32,814 nt of DNA from JAUYIV01 sp035464675 (GTDB lineage: Bacteria > Actinomycetota > Acidimicrobiia > Spongiisociales > UBA11373). This document shows, piece by piece, positions 1 to 7,051 of the stretch; position 1 is the first letter of the stretch; each line of letters begins with the position of its first letter. The stretch covers positions 1-32,814 of the forward strand of contig DATHSA010000063.1 in the NCBI GenBank assembly GCA_035464675.1, given 5' to 3'. A program made the translations under genes and the position numbers. The notes under the pieces are model-generated. The model was not told the DNA's origin and searched no databases. It worked only from the letters and a program-made list of their open reading frames with translations.

Positions 1-362
1 TCCCCGTCAGTCGTGGTTTGGAGAGCCGCCTCCGCCAGGGGATCACGCGCCCGCTCCCAGCGGGCGGCGCGGGCGTAGAGGAGGCCGACCTCGCCAGGGT
101 CGGCGTGCCGGGCTTCGAGGGCTTCGGCGAGGGCGACGGCCCAAGTGGTCTCCCGAATCGGAGAGGCGGGGGCCGTTTGGGCTCGGGGCCCGACGACGAA
201 GCCGCCGTCCTCGAAGGCGAGGACGCCGTCGGCGACCAGGGCCTCACCGGTCACTTCGACCGCGAGGACGTCTGTACCCAGAGCAGCGGCGGCATCCTCG
301 GATCGGAGGGGTTCAGGGGCGAGTCGGGTCAGGGCGATCAGGTCCGTCGCGATGTCGGTCAT
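1..362 (-). CDS. Partial winged-helix / TPR-like protein (C-terminus off the window)
   Basis: An open frame on the minus strand starts with ATG at 362 (MTDIATDLIALTR) and stays open to base 1, giving 120 codons, so the gene continues beyond the left edge. Residues about 1-55 look like a small winged-helix module: Leu/Ala helices, then a wing-like strand pair around VADGVLAFEDGGFVVG. Residues about 75-120 are Ala/Leu/Arg-rich helices (ALAEALEARHADPGEVGLLY) that resemble the first TPR of bacterial NTPase or transcription-regulator proteins. I cannot name a family. A decayed TIR-domain fragment lies directly upstream on the same strand, so the two may derive from one TIR-NTPase-TPR locus; that is speculation. 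The alternative frames here are Gly/Arg-rich and have no domain character. Confidence 0.6.
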   Translation of the reverse strand, partial: MTDIATDLIALTRLAPEPLRSEDAAAALGTDVLAVEVTGEALVADGVLAFEDGGFVVGPRAQTAPASPIRETTWAVALAEALEARHADPGEVGLLYARAARWERARDPLAEAALQTTTDG

Positions 363-427
363 GCCCACCTCTATCACCTGCTTGTGTCAATGTCTCAGAG
401 CCGGCTTGCCGATCGCTTTCAGCACAG

Positions 428-655
428 TCACCTCGTCTCATGGCCTGGGTGATCGATCCCCACAGGTGGGTGACCGAACGCGACAACTCGTCGCGGAAGA
501 TCCGCAGGGCCCCGGCGCTTCCACCACGGTGTGGCGAACCGCTGCAGGCCGGCCTGCAAGCGAGGGGCGAGGAGGTCGTCGGCGGCATGCGAGTACGACA
601 CGAAGCCGTCGTAGGCGCCAGCTCGGTCCCGGGTCTCGATGCCACTTGCGGACAT
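428..655 (-). pseudogene. TIR-domain protein remnant, frameshifted and truncated
   Basis: From ATG at 655 the minus strand encodes a clear TIR N-terminus: YDGFVSYSHAADDLLAPRL, then QAGLQRFATPWWKR. This matches the opening of actinobacterial TIR proteins of the 'SYSHAAD...LQ.GLQRFA.PW' type. Near 510-515, in a run of C and G, the expected continuation jumps frame: GALRIFRDELSRSVTHLW and GSITQAM lie in the next frame (about 513-440), where intact relatives read RALR.FRD..SL....LW.SI. Homology ends after ITQAM, and the residues that should follow (a FVLLASP-like strand) are absent. I therefore read it as a dead TIR gene with one frameshift plus a large 3' deletion. A sequencing error could explain the frameshift but not the missing C-terminus. 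Confidence 0.6.
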
Positions 656-918
656 CGGCCACCCTCCTCCACGAGGCACCCGAAGTCTCGCGCATCCCGC
701 TTACCAATGACTTACAGATGACACCATTTCTTGCCTGGTCATCGTCACGTTGTGAGGAATTCGACCGAACGCTCGGCAACAACGCGACATCGGGGTCGTT
801 CCGACCGGCGTTCGGGTGTCTCAGGTGGCCGTCGACCGATCGAGGGGACCAGGGGCGGCGGAGCTCCGAGTCCCTCGACCGCGTCGTACGGGATCGTGGG
901 GCGGTTCCGGTTCCGCGA

Positions 919-924
919 TAGGGT
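919..924 (+). promoter_or_regulatory. Leaderless-type -10 box for the radical SAM gene
   Basis: TAGGGT lies 10 nt before the ATG at 935, and no Shine-Dalgarno sequence lies between. This matches the TANNNT boxes found 6-10 nt upstream of several other starts in this window. The box supports 935 as the start rather than the in-frame ATG at 731. Confidence 0.4.
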
Positions 925-934
925 GCCGCTTCGT

Positions 935-2347
935 ATGACGCTTCGACCCGATCACGGTCCGGTTTCCGGTCCCGTGGACGTCGTCCTCCTCTCGACGTAC
1001 GAACTGGGCAGGCAGCCCTTCGGCCTGGCGTCCCCGGCCGCCTGGCTGCGGGAGGCCGGGTTGACGGTGGACGTCCAGGACCTCGCCCTGCACCGACTCG
1101 ACCCCGACCCGGTGCGGGAGGCCCGGGTGGTCGGCGTGTACGTCCCGATGCACACCGCCACCCGGCTCGCCGAACCGTTGCTGGAGCAGGTGCGCCGCCT
1201 GAGCACTTCGGCCCACGTGGTGGCGTTCGGTCTGTACGCCCCGCTCAATGAGGAGAGGCTGCGTTCGCTGGGCGTCGACACGGTGCTGGGCGGTGAGTTC
1301 GAGGCGCGGTTGGCGGAGGTCTGTCGCGCCGCGGTGGCGGGAGACCCGGTGCCGGTCGGCCCATCGACCCTCCTGGAACGCCTCGCCTTCCGGGTGCCCG
1401 ACCGGTCTGGCCTACCCGGTCCCGACCGGTACGCACGCATGGTCGTCGACGGCACGGCCCGGGTGGCGGGGGCCACCGAGGCCTCCCGAGGCTGCCGGCA
1501 CCGCTGCCGCCACTGCCCGATCACCCCGGTGTACGACGGCGTCTACCGCATCGTCCCTCCTGACGTGGTGCTCGCCGACGTGGCCACCCAGGTTGCGGCC
1601 GGCGCCCGGCACATGACCTTCGGTGACCCCGACTTCCTCAACGGCCCCGCCCATGCGATGCGAGTGGTGGAATCGTTCCACGAGGCGTTCCCGGAGGTCA
1701 CCTACGACGTGACCGTCAAGGTGGAGCACCTGCTGAAGCACCGCGACCTGTTGCCGCGGCTCCGGGACACCGGGTGCGTGATGGTGACCAGCGCGGTGGA
1801 GTCCTTCGACGACCGGATCCTGGAGCGGCTCGCCAAGGGACACACCGCCGCCGGCGCCGCGGAGGCGGTGGCGTTGATGAGGTCGACGGGCCTGGCGCTC
1901 AACCCGACGTTCGTGGCGTTCACGCCGTGGACCGACCTGGCCGGGTACCGGGCGTTCCTGAAGCGGGTTGCCGATCTCGGCCTGGTGGATGCGGTCTCAC
2001 CGGTCCAGTACGGGCTCCGACTCCTGATCACCGCCAGGTCCCGGCTGCTGGAACTGGATGACGTCGCGGCCCTCGTCGGTCCGTTCGACGCGGCGGCATT
2101 GGCCCACCCCTGGGCTCACCCAGATCCGGAGGTCGACGATCTCCAGCAGCGGGTGATGGAGGCCGTCGCGGAAGGCCGGCGCGGCGGTCTCGGCCGGCGT
2201 GAGGTCGTCGCCCGGGTGTGGGAGGAGGCGGGCGCCGGCGGCCCGGCGCCGCTCGACGAGGCGGTCCCGGTCGCCACCGTGCCGTACCTGACGGAGCCCT
2301 GGTACTGCTGAGCGGAGCCCACCGAGGAGCAGTTCGCTCTTCTCTGA
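935..2347 (+). CDS. Radical SAM selenoprotein with C-terminal Cys-Sec-Ala-Glu-Pro tail (CUAEP family)
   Basis: The predicted protein is 470 residues if TGA at 2309-2311 is read as selenocysteine. Residues about 10-150 form a Rossmann-like domain typical of B12-binding radical SAM enzymes, without an obvious DxHxxG cobalamin motif. Residues 180-400 are the radical SAM barrel, with the cluster motif CRHRCRHC (C187, C191, C194). Conceptual translation would end ...TEPWYC, but the bases after TGA encode Ala-Glu-Pro and then nine more residues to a TGA at 2345. This gives C458-U459-A460-E461-P462, the signature tail of the CUAEP/CCAEP radical SAM family, in which the second position is Sec or Cys. 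A SECIS-like hairpin follows at the correct distance. Substrate and product are unknown. The start at 935 fits a TAGGGT box; an in-frame GTG at 923 is possible. An ICMT-like methyltransferase follows 144 bp downstream. An annotator that treats TGA as stop will truncate this gene by 12 codons. Confidence 0.88.
2309..2342 (+). promoter_or_regulatory. Selenocysteine UGA and bacterial SECIS hairpin
   Basis: UGA at 2309-2311 is followed by a perfect 7-bp stem (2324-2330 with 2336-2342, including one G-U pair) closing a 5-nt loop AGUUC. The distance from UGA to the loop is 19 nt, and G is the second loop base. These values fit the published bacterial SECIS rules: loop 16-37 nt from UGA, loop of 3-14 nt, upper stem of at least 4 bp, and a G in the first two loop positions. 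The element lies inside the coding extension, as bacterial SECIS elements must, and the true stop (2345-2347) is just beyond it. SelB and tRNA-Sec are needed and are not in this window. Confidence 0.75.
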
Positions 2348-2491
2348 GACCATCGTGTCGCTCGTCGGCGCCCCCGACACGCGCCGTACTTCGCGGTGTA
2401 GCGCCCATGCGCTGACGGTGCAGCGACGGGTGGGTTGCCCATCTCGCCCTCGGTATCGTTCGGCGCATCGTCAACGGGACGTGACTCGAGC

Positions 2492-3112
2492 ATGAGGCTG
2501 TTGGCCGCCACCGTGACGGTGATCAACGCTGCCGTGTTGGCAGTGTGGTGGCGATGGGAGCGCTCGGGGCGTGGCGTCGAGCTGCGGGCCCGGGTGAATC
2601 CCCTCCCCCTGATCGGGCGGGGCGGCGATGTGGCGCAAATGGTTCCGTTCGCCTATCCATTGCTGGTCGCGGTGGCTCCGGGCTGGTTCTACGAGGGATG
2701 GCTGAACTGGTCGACCGGGTTCGACCTGGCCCTCCAGGGGGCAGGCATGGTTCTGTGGGCGGCGGGCCTCGGCGTCGGGCTGTGGGCGGCGCGAGCCATC
2801 GGCGGCTATGGAGCGGTGAGCGGGGTCACGGTGGGCCACCGGCTGGTGCGAACAGGGCCCTATCGGTATGTGCGGCACCCGATCTACACAGCCATGATCG
2901 CGATCGCGGTGGGCACCACCTTCGTCTTCCGGAGCTACCTGCTGCTGGGCATCGCGGCCGTGTCGACGCTCGCCCATTCCTGGTGGGCGTCTGCCGAGGA
3001 GGCGCTGCTCGGCTCGCCCGAGGGCCTCGCGGAGGAGTACCGGTCCTATGCAGCATCCACTGGCCGGTTCCTACCGCGGCTCCGGCGACGCGCTCGTGGT
3101 CCCGATCGGTGA
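2492..3112 (+). CDS. Isoprenylcysteine carboxyl methyltransferase / PEMT-like membrane methyltransferase
   Basis: This 206-residue integral membrane protein has about five hydrophobic segments: residues 1-20, 50-70, 78-100, 128-150 and a weak terminal one. The signature of the ICMT/phospholipid methyltransferase fold is clear: RTGPYRYVRHPIYTAM in the middle, and the C-terminal EEALL....LAEEYRSYAASTGRFLP, where the acidic pair and the Y..Y...TGR segment bind SAM and substrate. It probably uses SAM to methylate a small thiol, lipid or other acceptor at the membrane; the substrate cannot be deduced. It is codirectional with the radical SAM selenoprotein just upstream and could act on the same substrate. 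ATG at 2492 is chosen because it begins the hydrophobic helix; the upstream ATG at 2435 would add a non-conserved Ser-rich stretch. Confidence 0.8.
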   Translation: MRLLAATVTVINAAVLAVWWRWERSGRGVELRARVNPLPLIGRGGDVAQMVPFAYPLLVAVAPGWFYEGWLNWSTGFDLALQGAGMVLWAAGLGVGLWAARAIGGYGAVSGVTVGHRLVRTGPYRYVRHPIYTAMIAIAVGTTFVFRSYLLLGIAAVSTLAHSWWASAEEALLGSPEGLAEEYRSYAASTGRFLPRLRRRARGPDR

Positions 3113-3252
3113 CCCTGTCACGGGGCCGATCCCATCTGGCGCGTCGATGCCAGGAGGCTCGACGAACACCTGAGGGTCGCGAAATTCGCTAATCGTCGGT
3201 AGCGGGCATACTTCATCGTTCGAGAGCCGTCGAGGTTCACCGAGGGAGTTCC

Positions 3253-5331
3253 GTGCGTCGACCGTGGGTATTCGCAGCAGCAGGGGTCGCCGGCCTGATC
3301 GCCATCGTGCTTCTCGTCTCGGGATCGTCACCGGGTCCCGGGGCGAGCGGCGACACCAGCGCACCCACGAACTCGTCCACGTCCGTCCCGAGCAGCACGG
3401 CGACCACGGGAGCCACCTCCACGACCGCACCCACGACCACCGGGCCGGTGGCACCGCCGCGCGAGCCCCGCTACATCGTCCCGGAGGGGGAGGTCGAGGT
3501 CGAGGCCAAGCAACTCGCCTCCGACATCGCCTATGCGCTGACGACCTATGAGGAGTCCGACGACCCGATCGCCCGGTTCTTCGACATCGCCGGATCTGAG
3601 GGTGTGGAGGCTCTCACCGAGGCCGGCGGGCCCCTGACCCATCTCGGTCGGTGGTCTCGCGGCCAGGTCCTCTATCCGCAGCTGGGGGGCCTGACGGACG
3701 AAAAGGTGTCGGTGATGGTGGTCACCCGCCAGACCGTCGGATTCGGCGCCGACCCGCAGTTCACCCTGGTGCGGACCCTGGACATCCGCCTCATCAAGGA
3801 AGAGGGCGACTGGGAGTTCGACCAGCTGGCGTCGGCCGGCGGTGTGTTCGCCTCCATCGAGGATCTCCAGCTCGCCCACGCCGTCGCCGCCGATCCCCGA
3901 ATCGAGATGCCCGACTCCGCTCGTCTCGACATCCTCGAGGGGCTCATCTCGCCCGTCTTGCTCGATGTGATGCTGGACATCGCCGACATCACCCCGTATG
4001 GAATCACCGTGATGGCCACCGGTCACCCGTACCACGTGTTCGAGACGAATCGGGTGAGTCATCACACCGGAGGCAGGGCCATCGACATCAACCGCGTGGG
4101 TGACCGGCAGGTGATCGACGACAGGGGAGCGAACTCCACCACGCGGGCCCTGGTCCAGCGCTTGTGGGAGGACCCCCGCATGGTCCAGGTGGGCAGCCCG
4201 TGGGACACGGATGGCGGGCCGACCCGATCGTTCGCCAACACCGTCCACCAGGACCACATCCACGTCGCGGTGATCGGTCCCGGTGACCCCACCTGGGTCC
4301 CGGCCATCGGAGACCGGGTATGGGAGGACCTGAACGCGAACGGCGTCCAGGATCCGAATGAGCCGGGGATCTCCGGAGTCACGGTGCGGTTGTACGACGG
4401 CACCGACCGGCAGATAGGCACCGACGTCACCGACGGCGACGGCAGGTACGAGTTCCGGAACCTCTGGTACGGCGACTATCACGTCGAGATCGACATCCCC
4501 TCCGGCTTCCTGGCATCGCCGCAGGATCAGGGACCCGACGAGGCGAAGGACTCGGACATCGACTCCTCGGGCGTCATGGCGCGGACCACCCTGGATCCGC
4601 GAGAGCACGACCCGAAGTGGGATGCGGGCCTCTACCGGCGCGCTTCGATCGGTGACCGCGTATGGAACGACCTCGACGCCGACGGGATCCAGGATGCGGG
4701 AGAGCCGGGTGTCGCCGGCGTCACGGTGAGGCTCTTCGACGGCGCCGGCGTCGAGGTGGGATCGACGGTCACCAACGGGGCCGGTGAGTACTCCTTCGAG
4801 AACCTGACGCCGGGTGCGTACCACGTCGAAGTGGTCATCCCGGGTGGTTTCGTGGCGTCACTGCGGGATCAGGGCTCCGACGACAGCAGCGACTCCGACA
4901 TGGATTCGAGCGGTGTCATGGCGGCGACCGCCCTCGACTCCAACGAGAACGATCTGCGCTGGGATGCGGGCCTGACGCTTCCTGCATCCATCGGCGATCT
5001 GCTCTGGGAGGACCTCGACGGCGATGGGATCCAGGACGAGGGGGAGCCGGGTGTGGCCGGCGTCACCGTGAGGCTGTTCAACAGCGGCGGCACCCAGGTG
5101 CGGTCCACCGTCACCGATGCCAACGGGGAGTATCTGTTCTCGAACCTCCGACCGGGCGTCTATCACATCGAGATCGACATCCCAGAAGGCTTCGCGCCGA
5201 CCCTTCAGGACGAGGGGCTCGACGAAGAGAAGGACTCCGACGCCGACGAAGAGGGGGTCACGATGCCGACCACCCTGGGTCCAGGCGAGAACGACCTGAA
5301 GTGGGACATCGGGCTGGTCCTGGAGCCCTGA
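3253..5331 (+). CDS. Anchored M15-like peptidase domain with three SdrD B-like repeats
   Basis: This 692-residue exported protein starts with GTG, preceded by GGGAG. Residues 6-26 form a signal anchor, followed by a Ser/Thr-rich linker to about 70. Residues 75-345 hold a novel-looking N-terminal part and then a peptidase M15 / DD-carboxypeptidase-like zinc site: S269-x-H271-x2-G274-x-A276-x-D278 (SHHTGGRAID), with a late DHIHV (H335, H337). This suggests hydrolysis of peptidoglycan peptides or a non-catalytic relative. Three Ca-binding Cna-B/SdrD B-like repeats follow, beginning at residues 352, 466 and 580. Each is 114 residues and opens with IGDRVW-DL-ADGIQD-EPG. They should form a rigid stalk. 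There is no LPXTG sorting signal, so the N-terminal helix is the likely anchor. Combining an M15 site with an SdrD stalk is uncommon. Confidence 0.8.
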   Translation: MRRPWVFAAAGVAGLIAIVLLVSGSSPGPGASGDTSAPTNSSTSVPSSTATTGATSTTAPTTTGPVAPPREPRYIVPEGEVEVEAKQLASDIAYALTTYEESDDPIARFFDIAGSEGVEALTEAGGPLTHLGRWSRGQVLYPQLGGLTDEKVSVMVVTRQTVGFGADPQFTLVRTLDIRLIKEEGDWEFDQLASAGGVFASIEDLQLAHAVAADPRIEMPDSARLDILEGLISPVLLDVMLDIADITPYGITVMATGHPYHVFETNRVSHHTGGRAIDINRVGDRQVIDDRGANSTTRALVQRLWEDPRMVQVGSPWDTDGGPTRSFANTVHQDHIHVAVIGPGDPTWVPAIGDRVWEDLNANGVQDPNEPGISGVTVRLYDGTDRQIGTDVTDGDGRYEFRNLWYGDYHVEIDIPSGFLASPQDQGPDEAKDSDIDSSGVMARTTLDPREHDPKWDAGLYRRASIGDRVWNDLDADGIQDAGEPGVAGVTVRLFDGAGVEVGSTVTNGAGEYSFENLTPGAYHVEVVIPGGFVASLRDQGSDDSSDSDMDSSGVMAATALDSNENDLRWDAGLTLPASIGDLLWEDLDGDGIQDEGEPGVAGVTVRLFNSGGTQVRSTVTDANGEYLFSNLRPGVYHIEIDIPEGFAPTLQDEGLDEEKDSDADEEGVTMPTTLGPGENDLKWDIGLVLEP
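4306..5331 (+). repeat. Three in-frame 342-bp SdrD B repeats
   Basis: Units start at 4306, 4648 and 4990, exactly 342 bp (114 codons) apart; the third includes the stop codon. All open with IGD..W.DL and share D..GIQD.GEPG.AGVTVRL and a D...WD.GL ending. Units two and three are more alike at protein level (GEPGVAGVTVRLF in both), which suggests a recent duplication. Confidence 0.85.
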
Positions 5332-5339
5332 TCGAGTCC

Positions 5340-5555
5340 GTGAGGGTCCAGGTCCTGCATCCAGACAGTGGAGCCGTGGCCGAGTGGGTCGACGGCGCTG
5401 TCGTCGGCGGCCGGCTCGTAGCCGAGCACGGCGCGCCAGAAGCCGACGTCGCTCAGGTCCGGCGTGGAGGCGATGGCCAGTTGCACCTCTTGTGCTGCGC
5501 TTCGGTCAGGCTGCGCGCCATGGGTCGCGGCGATCGCCGACAGGGCCCGGGCAGT
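5340..5555 (-). pseudogene. Truncated pterin dehydratase / VOC (glyoxalase-like) fusion remnant
   Basis: The minus-strand frame encodes ALSAIAATHGAQPD, then QEVQLAIASTPDLSD, VGFWRAVLGYEPAADD and VDPLGHGSTVWMQDLDP. This matches the junction and first half of the actinobacterial protein in which a 4a-hydroxytetrahydrobiopterin dehydratase domain is fused to a VOC domain (..FWRAVLGY....DP.G.GP.VWFQ.MD). The dehydratase catalytic part upstream and the second half of the VOC domain are both missing. The fragment ends against the 3' end of the SdrD gene and starts in sequence with no good start codon. It is probably a decayed gene cut at both ends. Confidence 0.6.
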
Positions 5556-5626
5556 GGGTTCGTTCCGGCATCGGGGCCAACCCTGATGCACCGGTAGCGT
5601 GGCGCGCGTCGCACACAGGAGGAACG

Positions 5627-6052
5627 ATGGCCCGCAAGAAGCCCTCTGGCCTCACAGCAGCCGAAAAGGCCGCCATGAAGGAGACGATGGAGGAGCGCGC
5701 CCGAGAGGCGAGTGGCAAGAGCGCCGGAGAGGCCGACCTGCTCGCCAAGATCGCCGAGATGCCGAAAGCGGATCGCGACATGGCGAAGAGGATCCATGAG
5801 ATCGTCACGGGCGCTGCCCCCGACCTGAAGCCGAAGACCTGGTACGGGATGCCCGCCTACGCCAGGGACGGCAAGGTGGTCTGCTTCTTCCAGAGCGCCG
5901 CCAAGTTCGACGCTCGGTACGCGACGCTGGGATTCAACGACACCGCCAAGCTCGACCAGGGCGCCATGTGGCCCACTTCGTTCGCCTTGAAGGAGTTGAA
6001 CGACAAGGTCGAGAAGAAGATCGCCTCGCTCGTCAAGAAGGCCGTCCGCTGA
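5627..6052 (+). CDS. DUF1801 / YdhG-like protein
   Basis: This is a 141-residue cytoplasmic protein. A strong AGGAGGAA ribosome site lies just before ATG 5627, so this start is certain, and the longer open frame upstream is noise. Residues 1-55 are charged and helical (Lys/Glu/Ala-rich, possible coiled coil). Residues 60-140 form a DUF1801/YdhG domain: DLKPKTWYGMPAYARDGKVV, CFFQSAAKFDARYATLGF, and a C-terminal amphipathic helix with ELNDKVEKKIASLVKKA. Relatives include YdhG of Bacillus, described as an iron chaperone, but most are uncharacterised, so the function here is open. It converges on the DUF1697 gene, with only 6 bp between stops. Confidence 0.82.
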   Translation: MARKKPSGLTAAEKAAMKETMEERAREASGKSAGEADLLAKIAEMPKADRDMAKRIHEIVTGAAPDLKPKTWYGMPAYARDGKVVCFFQSAAKFDARYATLGFNDTAKLDQGAMWPTSFALKELNDKVEKKIASLVKKAVR

Positions 6053-6058
6053 GGGCCT

Positions 6059-6601
6059 TCAGGCACGCTCGTCGAGGAGCGCGAGAAGTCTCGTGGTCGT
6101 CGACCAGTTGCGGATGGTCATCATCTGATACTCGGGCTTTCCCACGATCTTGCTCATCTTGCTCTGGGTGCGACGGGAGCTGAGGCGGGCGAAGTAGAGG
6201 ACGCCGGTGCCCGGCCACACCTGGTCGACTCCCTCCCTCAGGTCGACGGCGTCCATCGCCCCGGCCGGGTTCAGCGGATCCTTGAGGAACACCACGTCGG
6301 AGTGATGCGCGTCGTCGCCGAAGCCGTCGGTGGGTGCTTCGTCGACGATCTCTCGCAACTCGTCGTGGGTGCGGACCACCGTGATGATCGGGGTTCCGTA
6401 ACGATCCTCGAGCATCGTCTCGATGCCCGACTCCAGGGTGCCTCGATCTTCGCCGGAGCTGAAGAGCACGTTGCCGCTGGCGATGTAGGTGGCGACATCG
6501 GCGTACCCGCCCTCGGTGAATGCCTCCCTGAGGTCGGCCATCCGGATCCGGTTCCTGCCGCCGACGTTGATCCCGCGGAGGAGAGCGACGTGCTCGGTCA
6601 C
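6059..6601 (-). CDS. DUF1697 family protein
   Basis: This 180-residue protein has the full DUF1697 pattern: HVALLRGINVGGRNRIRMAD at the N-terminus, YIASGNVLFSS at about 38-50, and the C-terminal KIVGKPEYQMMTIRNWSTTT motif. Members are small alpha/beta cytoplasmic proteins of unknown function. The start is GTG at 6601, which overlaps the TGA stop of the upstream ynfA-like gene by 4 bp (GTGA), so the two are translationally coupled. Confidence 0.88.
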   Translation of the reverse strand: MTEHVALLRGINVGGRNRIRMADLREAFTEGGYADVATYIASGNVLFSSGEDRGTLESGIETMLEDRYGTPIITVVRTHDELREIVDEAPTDGFGDDAHHSDVVFLKDPLNPAGAMDAVDLREGVDQVWPGTGVLYFARLSSRRTQSKMSKIVGKPEYQMMTIRNWSTTTRLLALLDERA

Positions 6602-6936
6602 GGGCCCGGCCTCGGCGCGTACATGATCACGGCGACGCCGATGACGCAGATGGCCGCTCCCATGATGTCGTAGCGGTCCGGGCGGAATCCGTCGAAGGCG
6701 ATGCCCCAGGCGAGCGATCCCGCCACGAACACACCTCCGTAGGCCGCCAGGATTCGGCCGAAATGGGGGCTGGGCTGAAAGGTTGCGAAGAAGCCGTACA
6801 GGCCAAGGGCTGCGACACCGGCACCGACGAACACGAGGCCGCGTTTCTCTCGAACGCCCTGCCAGATCAGATACGCGCCGCCGATCTCGGCGATCGCTGC
6901 CATGACGAAGAGGGCTATGGACTTGAGGACGGTCAC
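6598..6936 (-). CDS. YnfA / UPF0060 family small membrane protein
   Basis: The product is 112 residues with four transmembrane helices (about 3-23, 32-50, 60-80, 88-106), the usual UPF0060 length and layout. Diagnostic segments are FVMAAIAEIGGAYLIWQGVR and LAAYGGVFVAGSLAWGI, then DRYDIMGAAICVIGVAVIM. YnfA belongs near the SMR transporter superfamily; some homologues are reported to act in small-molecule efflux, but the role here is unproven. The start is GTG at 6936, with TAAGGT 6 nt upstream and no SD, so it probably heads a leaderless two-gene transcript with the DUF1697 gene. Confidence 0.9.
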   Translation of the reverse strand: MTVLKSIALFVMAAIAEIGGAYLIWQGVREKRGLVFVGAGVAALGLYGFFATFQPSPHFGRILAAYGGVFVAGSLAWGIAFDGFRPDRYDIMGAAICVIGVAVIMYAPRPGP

Positions 6937-6942
6937 CCTGCG

Positions 6943-6948
6943 ACCTTA
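6943..6948 (-). promoter_or_regulatory. Leaderless-type -10 box for ynfA-DUF1697
   Basis: On the minus strand TAAGGT lies 6 nt before the GTG start at 6936. No SD sequence fits between them, so transcription probably begins at or next to the start codon. Confidence 0.5.
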
Positions 6949-7051
6949 AGGGCTGTGGCGGGCAGCGTCGCGATGTCTCGGAATCCCGGCATCGCGAGCA
7001 GCATCCGGCACGACCGGGAACCCGACGATCCCGCGGGAACGTCGGATCACC

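Noticed and set aside
2312..2347. Reading TGA at 2309 as the true stop of the radical SAM gene
   Set aside because: The in-frame Ala-Glu-Pro tail and the SECIS-like hairpin would both be coincidences; the selenoprotein reading explains both.
3328..4824. A 498-codon minus-strand frame opposite the SdrD-repeat gene
   Set aside because: It reflects third-position GC bias of the sense gene; the sense strand has clear domains.
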